A DNA stretch of 64,000 nucleotides from Anticarsia gemmatalis (Eukaryota; Arthropoda; Insecta; Lepidoptera; Erebidae). Below the pieces are notes generated by a model. The model had not been told where the DNA came from, ran no database searches, and worked only from the letters and a program-made list of their open reading frames with translations. The stretch is taken from positions 1,433,501 through 1,497,500 of the forward strand of contig NC_134747.1 of NCBI RefSeq assembly GCF_050436995.1, in the 5' to 3' direction. Positions within the stretch are counted from its first letter, which is position 1; every line of letters begins with the position of its first letter. The position numbers and the translations under genes were made by a program. Positions 55,353-64,000 of this stretch are shown one piece after another.

Positions 55353-55417
55353 GGTCTTAAACGCGATTGAAAATTAAAAGTTAGGTATCATTTTAATTTT
55401 CAATCGCGTTTAAGACC
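55353..55417. mobile_element. 65-base hairpin with perfect 27-base arms
   Basis: ggtcttaaacgcgattgaaa and seven further bases at 55353-55379 are mirrored exactly at 55391-55417, around the 11-base loop gttaggtatca. Perfect arms in AT-rich DNA mean a recent insertion or an element that folds and is repaired to symmetry. No target duplication is clear. Confidence 0.75.
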
Positions 55418-56639
55418 CGCTGTATTATTAAATTATGTATACAAGTCTTACAAGTGCCGAGAGTTCCAAATCATAATAAATAAATCTGACAAATTAAACC
55501 AACCAACCTTTTCTTCTACATAACCAAAAAAGTAGCAGTATGTAAAGCTTAGAAGCTACATCGAACGAAAAGTCGGGCAACAAAAAAGGTATCTAAACTC
55601 TAACCGCGTTGGAGATCTATCTAGCAATTTTAGTATAACAACTAAAAGTATATACATGCAAAATGAAGTAATCTTACACGAGAAGAAACTTGCCAAATAG
55701 TACACGAACCAAAAATAGACGGTAAACCAAAAGTGTTCTCGTTTATTTTCAATTCCATTCACTTTCCTTCTCCCTTGTAATATAAAGTTCAATCTAGATA
55801 AAACCTAGGGTTTCGGCACGGCACTTAATTTGTTCTAGAGTCGAGCTACAAGGGATCGAGTGAGCTCGCTTGGGACGAAGAGGAACGGTGAGTAGGCTAG
55901 CTATGATGTATTGCTGTAAATATGACAGTAAAATATAAAAAATACTACCCTTCTGATACGAGTGTAACCAACTAAAAGAAATAGTATAACTGTAGTTACA
56001 AGAAATATAGAAGAATTAAACTAGACTTTTAACAGGCATAATTGAAACCCCAAAGTCAATAGAATTGCTTGTAAACAAACTATAACTTTTCAAATCGAAG
56101 GCAGAATTTACATAAGTAGACACCTTATTTGAGACTGAAGAGATTACTCAACAAAGAGCACAATTTCTAAAAAAGCAAAACACTTTTTCCAACAAAAGCA
56201 AATCTTATTCCACAAGGCAAAAACTCCCTTATCAATACCTAATACAAAGAAAAAACAAAAATGATTTAAAGATTACAATATAACAAATAAAACCCACTCT
56301 ATTGGAATCAAAACAAACCTGTTCACGTTCTAGATGCCGTCAAAGCCTTTCCACGAGGATCCCCTACAACAAGGAACATTTGAGAACATCCCCTTCCCAC
56401 CTGTTGCCGGGCACGTGGTACCTCCCTGGAGACCCCTAATTATTACGTGTTTATAAACACACGCCTACATCCGTAATCTTTAATTGGAATGATATAATAT
56501 GTAATGGAAAAATTCTACTTTATTTGTGACTGCCCGGGACTTTCTTTGCGTGGAAAGATTTCCCAGACAAAGGTATCATGTGACAATCTATGCTGTAAAC
56601 TATAGTATAATTATATCTATTACTATTAGTATGTTTGCT

Positions 56640-57320
56640 TTAGTTTTTCTCAACCCGCACTTGACCAGCGTAGTGGACTCAAAGCCTAGCCTCATAACGA
56701 GAGGAGACACTTGCAGCAGTGGGACAATAACAGGTAAATTTATGCATATTATTTATTTAATGGTAACAGACATTCATATTTTTAACTCAGATATATTTAC
56801 TAGTTTCTGTACGCAACCACGTCCGCGTGAAAAGATTTTCAGAGGTAAAAAATCTACAGATTTTTAAACTATCTGTTTGTCAATTTTCTTTAAACCTATT
56901 TAAGATAATTACATTAGATAGTGACAAACAAACATCCATCTATTCTAACATTACCTCATAAAAACAGCAGCATATAACGTCCTACGTGATTCTCAGAATT
57001 GATCTTGAAGACTTACAATATTGATACAATTCTTTGTATTTTATTATCGAAGTCCTTTGCAAGATTACGGTCAGGTTGTCTGGAAGAGATTTCTATACAG
57101 TCACAATAAGACTGAATGTTTTTTATGTTATATAACGCCACGTGTACAATGTAAGGCGATATTTTGTTTTGAACAAGATTTTTTATTTATTAACACGATT
57201 ATTTAATACATTTATGAGGGCATTCAAAGTCCCCAACCCTTGGCCAGCGTGGTGGACTCAAGGCCTAACCCGTCCCTCGTTCAGGAGGAGACGCTTGCCC
57301 GGCTGTGGGGCAGTAACAAG
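56640..57320. repeat. SINE family B tails and LINE remnants
   Basis: Forward family B tails lie at about 56650-56738 (aacccgcacttgaccagcg, then acttgcagcagtgggacaataac) and 57203-57320 (tgagggcattcaaagtcccc, then gcttgcccggctgtggggcag). Between them, about 56810-56990, is a LINE-like remnant with cgcaaccacgtccgcgtg and aacaaacatccatc. Frames across these are not genes. Confidence 0.6.
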
Positions 57321-60300
57321 TTATTAAAAAAATCAATATAACAATCTAAACTGAAAACTTAAATTCAGAAAAGCTTTTCACAAAAGCTTAATAATTGTCG
57401 GACATTCTTCATATCGAAATAGTATACTTATAAAATTCTTCAACACAAGCTGCGTTTTGGTCAAAAGCTAGCTCATAATTCATTTATTAATTACATCGAC
57501 CGAGATTCAAAGTACCAATTACCGTTCACAATAACACAACAAGGATCCGTTTACCGTCGAAAATATTTACGGTTCAAAACTGGTTCAAACCAGATGGAAC
57601 CGGTAACTTGCATTGATTTTTCCGGTTCGGACATATGTACATGTGTAGAGTAACTTTTACCGGAACTATTAAGTAGCTCTCTCTATGTGTTTACGTGTAT
57701 TTTATTATACGGTATATTTGCTTGAGGTCAAGGGGTTATTTTAAATGTTGTATCAATTCACTTCAAGTATACTTGTAAAGCTGTATTACAGGAGATATTT
57801 GTTGAGGTTAAGTCGATTCGTTTCCTTAAGAGCGGCAACCGACATCGAAACACGCCATAATGTAAAACATCGTGTGTCTGTTTCGATAAACACTAAAACT
57901 ACCGAAGGATATTCAAGGAAATACCTATGGTTCTGCGTACACTACGGTTTTTTGGTACAAAAACCACTTCTTCGAATATTTTTCCCAACTGAACTGGTAA
58001 TTTGAAATTACGTAAATGGCCCTTTATTAGTGGGTAGTAACAACCAAGAATTTGTTGAGACAACCATAAACACAGACAAACAAGCGCGTATGTTTGAAAG
58101 CCAAAAAAATACACAATTACATAGAACACGGAGATAAAACGTGTAAAAAATACAATTACCTTTTTTACACAACAGCTAAACACAATTTGATGAGACTCAG
58201 CGGAATGTGAGGAAAAAATTACAAACGTAGTAATCTTAAGATTACGATACTAAAATAATATAAAAATTATTCATGTTGTTGAAAATAACCAAAATATGTG
58301 AGCAATAACCTTAGTAAATGAGTAAATGCAGACCCACAGACGGGGAAAAGATTGATGCAATGGAATTAATTTTTAAGATGTATGACGAACGATCTTGCTT
58401 ATAAAAGCAACAATTTAAGCTGTGGAATGCTAAAGCGTTGAATATTTAGAGAAATAGCGAGTTTTTAATTGTATCTATTTAGGAAATAGAGCTTTTAGAA
58501 ATGATTTCAGCTGAAATAATGTTTTCAGAACTACTTTTCCTGATGTTCATAATGATACTACAAGATTTGATAAGGATGAAGCTGTACATGACATGCAGCA
58601 TTTTTTTAGTAAAATAATGATGGTATTACAAAGATTTATAGGACAAATAACAGTAGTATGATTGCTCAACCTCTCTTATCGTCTACCGACCGGACAATGC
58701 AACTGGCTATGAAGTACAAACGCCTTATTAAAAAACTATACACCTGTATGTGAAGCTGACAGTTATGCATACTATATAGAAAAAAATACGCCCTTTTCTT
58801 ATAGTGGTGGGCCAAAGAACGCCACTTGCTAAGATCTCGAGGATACAGACTTCTTTTACTTCAATCACATGCAAACATTTCGTCATACTGAAAGTGATAT
58901 GAAACTTATTAAAGAAAGAATCAAGATCAAAGCTAAATAAACAAAAACACCCTACACACTAAGCAATAATAGTGTTGTTGCAAGTGTATTCGATTCGATG
59001 CAGACGCGCTTGTTTATTTAATCGATTGCGGCGACATATCGAGAGAGTGCATTGAACTTTATGACGTCGGTCCGGCCGATTGCCTCTCTCTCACGTCACA
59101 CGAATTCCCCGCACTTATAATTAATACTATTTTTAAACAATCCCTAAATAAGCTGAGGTAAACTGCATTCATAATAATTGGGTTTTTTTAACGAGCTTGC
59201 AGCACACCGGCTGCTAAGACTGATATAAAAGCAATCAGAAAATTAGTTGATCTAAGGAAATTCCGTTTGATGTCAGTTTCAAAGACAGGAAATATAAATA
59301 GGAAATTAACAATAGAAAAATGCCTCCAGATGCAATCATTTTTTGAAGCATTTTTGAGTTTTTAGTACTAGTTTCTCAAATTGAACTTATTTGAACATAT
59401 TACCCATTTCAATTACATGATCAACCAAGCAATCATTTCCAAAAGTCAGTAATGGTAAAATGACAGCCTTAGAAACGTGTGAAGACCCTAACCATTACAT
59501 CAATTATTTAGAATGAGAGGACATAATGGTAATGTACTTGGAAACCAATTAAGGGCCTGTGTAATCAACTAGCGGGTTGTTCTCGGGCTAGAAGGCAAGA
59601 CAGTCCTTAGATAGCGGGAGAAAGATTTTCTGTTATTTGCGAAACACACACATTTTAATGTTTTGTGGGGAAATGTAGTAATACAACATGGCTTTCTTTG
59701 TAGCCTGTATTCAGAAATCAAGTCGTTTAACTAAATTTATAAAATATTTAACCCGAATTAAGCAATAATTTAAGTTACAATACGTTGCAGAAGTGAAATT
59801 TATTTTTTACGGCTTCTGCGACTGACTGTTGACTGTCACTGCCTTTTCCCCATACGCAGCTTTACTTATATCTACCTACTAGGGTAGCGTCTATAGCTTT
59901 GCCTGTCTTTTTCAGCACAAGTATTCTTTTTTACATTACTAACAACCATTTATAATAAAAAAGGTAGTCCTTGAACCTACTTCTAATATAACGTATAAAG
60001 AACCCAGTATCTTTCTAATTTTTTGAAGAACGCACTAGAACAAGATAAGGTCTATTACAAATACTCAATAGTCAATACAAATGTAATCTTATCAATGAAA
60101 TGCAAACCGAATGATCAAGTAATAACCTAATAACAGGTAGATAACTGAAGCACGTTCATTGAAAATTGTTATAAACTGAGATCTTATATAAATTGTTTTA
60201 TATCGCTGATGTTTCTAGGCAAAGTGACTATGTACTTCAAGACATTTGTATAATGTAGACTTATCGTTCAATTTTTCTAATAGAATTTGTTTAGTCGATT

Positions 60301-60354
60301 GGAAAATCAGACGCTGAGAATTATGCTATCTATCTTCTTTTGTATTTGTAGTTT
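57321..60354. other. Gene-free region with one family A repeat and a GC-rich patch
   Basis: Copy 4 of repeat family A is at about 58790-58886 (cccttttcttatagtgg, ccaaagaacgccacttgc). Frames at 57745-58005 and 57899-58183 overlap on opposite strands and show no family resemblance. The only promoter-like block is at 59015-59110, listed separately. Confidence 0.5.
59015..59110. promoter_or_regulatory. CRE-bearing GC-richer patch, possible NFAT5 promoter
   Basis: TGACGTC at 59062-59068 and TCACGTCA at 59091-59098 are two CREB/ATF-type sites about 30 bases apart, with gtccggccgattgcctctctctc between them. The block is the clearest GC-richer island in the last 10 kb. It lies 10.7 kb upstream of the NFAT5 ATG on the correct side to be a promoter for the noncoding first exon. 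This is inference. Confidence 0.3.
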
Positions 60355-60545
60355 TTTTTAAAGACAACTCCCGTACTAAGAACTGTTCTTGTTCCGGGGC
60401 GACTTTTACAAACATACAAACAACGGACATAAAGTACAACGAAACCCGAAACAATTATTTGTAGATCGTACAAATAATAATTGTTCCGTATGGGAATCGA
60501 ATTCTCGACCTCCCGACGTATTGGTAGCGGAGTGAGCGTGTATTA
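60355..60545 (-). mobile_element. SINE family C, minus strand, uninterrupted copy
   Basis: On the minus strand: a degenerate head, ggtcgagaattcgattccc as B box, caattattatttgtacgatc, attgtttcgggtttcg, then gttgtttgtatgtttgtaaaagtc and gtacgggagttgtc. It shows the continuous order that is broken in the 24.9-25.6 kb copy. Confidence 0.7.
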
Positions 60546-63500
60546 AAATAGAATCCATACGTGCATATTGATATTATATTATTTTATGTTTTAAGACGCA
60601 GTCTAAAGAAACAGCAGCGTCTGTACATAAGTACAGTTAACTAGTAAATCAATCTGCATTTCTAAAAGCGTGCTTGTCATAGTTAGACGCCAAAACTTGA
60701 TAGACAACTACAGTGACAAAATATTCAGACTCTTGGCACCCATTAGCATCCCGCCACGGTTCCAACACCTTAATACGTTAAGAATTCTTGAATGATACGC
60801 TAAAAGATCTTGTCATTATGAGTTTCTAGTTTCCTATCTCCAAATTAAGTTTATTGGTTTAAGCTCTGAATACTGCGCAAAATGTCCCACAAAAGTCAAA
60901 CTTAAAACCGGATCTTTAAAGTTTAAAATTGAATTAGCTACCGTGTTTTGCTATAACAATTCTTTTTTGCAATCTAAAAATATTCGACACTGGCTTCTAG
61001 GTGGATTACTGAGATACACTCTGCGGTTATAAAACAGAGAAGCATTCCAAACTAGCTTTTAAGATGATGGTTATACGGTTTATGATAATTTTAATGTTGA
61101 TTCTCAGAAATTGCGACGAGTTTTCCAACGTTTGTTGACGTGCCAAGATTAGAAGCAACGTGGTTGTACGAAAATAGCCATTCGACATGATTTTGCATTT
61201 AAAAATAAAAGTAAACATGTTTTTGGGGACTATACTTATGTTGTATTTGGATAAAGACACAGTATTTAGAGTCCTAATCGCATTGATCGTAGCTTTTTAT
61301 TCACGATCGAGTTGTTTTGATATTTAGTTCTCCTTTTTTGTCCCACGTTTTACGTTACAACTTAGTTTTTTGTTCTGTTCATGTGATGTTTGTTTTTCTG
61401 TTCTGAAATATACATCACAATACAGGCATGCTTGATACATTGAACACGAATATGAGCAAGAATATGATGTATGATTACGTAGAAGACGTGTTAGTTCGAT
61501 ACAAGGTAGTGTGTAGCTTTAGGCTTTAGTATGTTTTAGTAAATTTGTGTTGTGATTTTAGAGTAATAATTTTGATATTGTTATTCGGTGGTAGCTTGAA
61601 ATATAACGTTGGAAGTTTATGTTAAAAAGTTATGAAAACAATAAAATCATTTGCATGACTCTTCCTGATCTAGAATTATATAAAATATGGTACATGGCAG
61701 GATGCTAATCCAGGCTCATTTTCCATTTAAGATGAGAAGAATAAAAATCACTGTCGGGAAGAACTGAAAAGCTCCTTTTGTAATCTAATGAGTCCTGGAG
61801 ATATACAGAAAGACCTCGGAATTACCAGTCACACTACAGATTGGATCGCCGAAGACCTTAATTTTCATTCAAATTATACTGTGGTTAATATGATTAAGAA
61901 TTCAGATTCAAGAGGTGTTATTCTAAGCTACTAAATGCGTAGTATGTTTTGTAACATACTTGCCGAACCACTTTTAGTTTGCTTTCGCATGCTCTGACTC
62001 ACACAATTTTCAATAAAAACAGGGGATTTTTGTATTACTTAAATATCAATCCAGATCATATTTGCATATTTATTGTGTACAAAGTCTATCAAAATAACAT
62101 TTTGGAGGGGATATTGCCAAAATAAGTTTGGAAAGTCTGTATCGCCAGACATTTATGCAAAATACGTGCACTTTGGTTTTACCAAAAATACTGGATTATT
62201 TATAATGTATATCTTAACATCTTTATCTTATAATAACTAAGGATATGCGTTGCAAGACAGTCGTAAGTAACTTTATATGAACAATATAATTTTTGCCCAT
62301 TTTCAGGAAGCAGCTATTTAAATTTACCTTGGCACCGATGAGAAATGAAATTATACCTGGTAAAATGATTGAATTGTTCACTGACACTGTAATTATTCCT
62401 CACTTCAAAACAAAAAACTGCAAGTACAAAACAATTGAACAACTGCAACAACCAGCTGCATTGTAACAAAGCGATTCTTACATTTAAAAGCCATTAATTA
62501 ATCCAAGGCTGTCACGATTTCAACGAATCGAAGGGTTGGTCAACGTGCAGCTGTGACGCACGGACAACCCTCGCTCACCTTCATAACTCGAGGAAAACCC
62601 ACACACCCCGCAGACGAAAACAATCCTTAATCTTACAATTACAAAGTTTAATTTACAACAACATCCTGTAGCTAATGAATTCTTGCGGTCAATTATATGA
62701 ACGATACAGTGTTGTGACTAAGAATTTATAAGGCTTTTGCAAACTCGAGATCGTTCTAAATTGCGTTTTAAGAAGCACGAGAGTTTCGTGTTTCAAATTC
62801 GTGTGTATGGACTTTGATCTTAAGGAAAATACGCACTTTCGGACCCTAGTTTGAAGAAGAAACTTGATCAAATCATATACTAGTTTCTGTTCGCTTTTTT
62901 GTCCTAATGGAAAGGTTTTCTGAAATTCAAAATGTCTTAGGTGATAACTCATACTAAGTATAGCCTATTTGTGTGCCAAATCTCGTCTAAATCTAATTAG
63001 AAGTTTTAACGAAAAATATAAACAAACATCCATTCATGGTCACACACTTTCATCTTTATAATATGAAGTTTAGAATAATAATACAGTCTTTATCGATTTT
63101 ATTTATAAATCTCATAGTTATGTAAAATGTACCTTTCTATTTTTATACATTGTATAAAAATATCGGATTCGTCACAGTACGGAAACTTAGCCGGCTTAGT
63201 GACGTACGCACTTGATAATATTTATATAATTATATAATAAGTTGTAACATATCATATCTTAACTAATAGATATGGATGTGACACATCTAGTAAAGGAACA
63301 ATAATTAAAATTCAATTATAAAATCTAATTCATTCGTATTATGTAACTTTAGATAAATTACTAATAAAACGACGCAGAACGAGATAACTAGTAATATCTT
63401 AGCAATTTTTCTACGAGCTTCTTGTAATTTAAATTTAGGGTTATAGATAAGTGTCGGGTAATCTACCGATAGATAAATTAACAAATTATTTATGAAAAAA

Positions 63501-64000
63501 ATATTTTTTTTCTGTTATAAGTTAATCAATACTTAACCAGTAGTGCTAAAACCGGCCTACCACCGTACCAAAAAGCAGCTAAAATTCGAAGCAATCACAC
63601 ATGCTATATGCTACCGTAAAAAATAGCATGTTGAAACTAACATGCTTACAATTAATAGCATGCTTTTTCGCCTCACGTCAATTAGTGAATTAACAAGCGA
63701 AAAGTATTGAGTTTCATGTCTGTAAATACATTCTTAATTAAACCGCTGTAATGCCTATTAGCTATTATAAGCGAGATGTTATTGTTGTGTTTTATAACTT
63801 GCTACCACCAAGGACTAAGAATTATAAGAAATTACACTGAACATTTTGTCGAACATAATACTTTAGTAGCTCGATTCTGTACTACTATTGACTTCCGACA
63901 ACCGGCTGGGTATCGAGAAATTGACAACACAAGAATCTGTTTAGCGCCTCTACCGGGCTCTGTAAGAACTATTTTTGCAGTACATTTCAAATGTCAAACT
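60546..64000. other. Gene-free end of the window
   Basis: No exon can be supported. A LINE tail remnant is at about 62965-63065 (gtgccaaatctcgtctaaatc, acaaacatccattc, then tctttataatatgaag). A GC-richer stretch at about 62500-62615 (ctcgaggaaaacccacac and surroundings) is unexplained. A small inverted repeat (tagcatgttgaaactaacatgct) is at about 63626-63650. Confidence 0.5.

Noticed and set aside
54655..58183. Several 70-110 codon frames in the right third
   Set aside because: They are AT-rich and low-complexity, overlap known repeat tails, or occur on both strands at once; none has a recognisable motif.
1..64000. CRISPR array, operon, phage or plasmid features
   Set aside because: No regularly spaced repeats of the right type and no bacterial gene order; the sequence is intron-bearing insect DNA.

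Overview
The window is insect nuclear DNA, almost certainly from a moth or butterfly (Lepidoptera). It is AT-rich, with GC-rich coding exons separated by introns that have normal GT-AG junctions. It is littered with short interspersed repeats of lepidopteran type: tRNA-headed SINEs, LINE 3' tails ending in ATAATATTAGTATGG, and many small inverted-repeat (MITE-like) elements. The genes are single copies with clear animal orthologues. No prokaryotic features, CRISPR arrays, rRNA or convincing functional tRNA genes were seen.

Four protein-coding genes can be rebuilt in full. (1) 10023-12581, minus: an OCRL/INPP5B-type inositol polyphosphate 5-phosphatase (PH-like, 5-phosphatase, ASH and RhoGAP-like regions) in one uninterrupted 852-codon frame. 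(2) 13504-19921, plus: a seven-exon PREB/Sec12 orthologue of 424 aa, the ER membrane exchange factor for Sar1. It is divergent from OCRL across a 0.9 kb shared promoter region. (3) 21031-27657, plus: a nine-exon BTB-BACK-PHR protein of the BTBD1/2/3/6 class, 587 aa, with a disordered insert inside the BACK region. (4) 34584-48359, minus: an eleven-coding-exon NFAT5/TonEBP-type Rel-homology transcription factor of 1053 aa. All exon junctions keep frame and every total length is divisible by three. A possible first coding exon of a fifth, leftward gene lies at 7708-7729.

Layout: 1-7.7 kb is gene-poor, with a LINE tail and a cluster of GGTACCTACC motifs. 7.7-27.7 kb is the gene-dense part. OCRL and PREB both act in early membrane traffic and phosphoinositide handling and may share regulation, but that is inference from position. 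27.7-34.6 kb is the convergent interval between the BTB gene and NFAT5; it holds several MITEs and a pair of RFX X-box-like sites. 34.6-48.4 kb is NFAT5. 48.4-64 kb has no recognisable coding sequence. Because the first NFAT5 coding exon starts with a splice acceptor just before the ATG, part of this 15.6 kb is probably NFAT5 5' noncoding exon(s), intron and promoter.

The most unusual points are: two separate Lys/Gly-rich repeat tracts upstream of the NFAT5 DNA-binding domain, with varied codon use; a BTBD protein whose BACK region is split by a Ser/Pro/Glu-rich insert; an intronless OCRL; BTB intron 7, built largely from stacked mobile elements including a SINE split by another element; a perfect 50-bp palindrome without spacer; and a double X-box at 31.3 kb.
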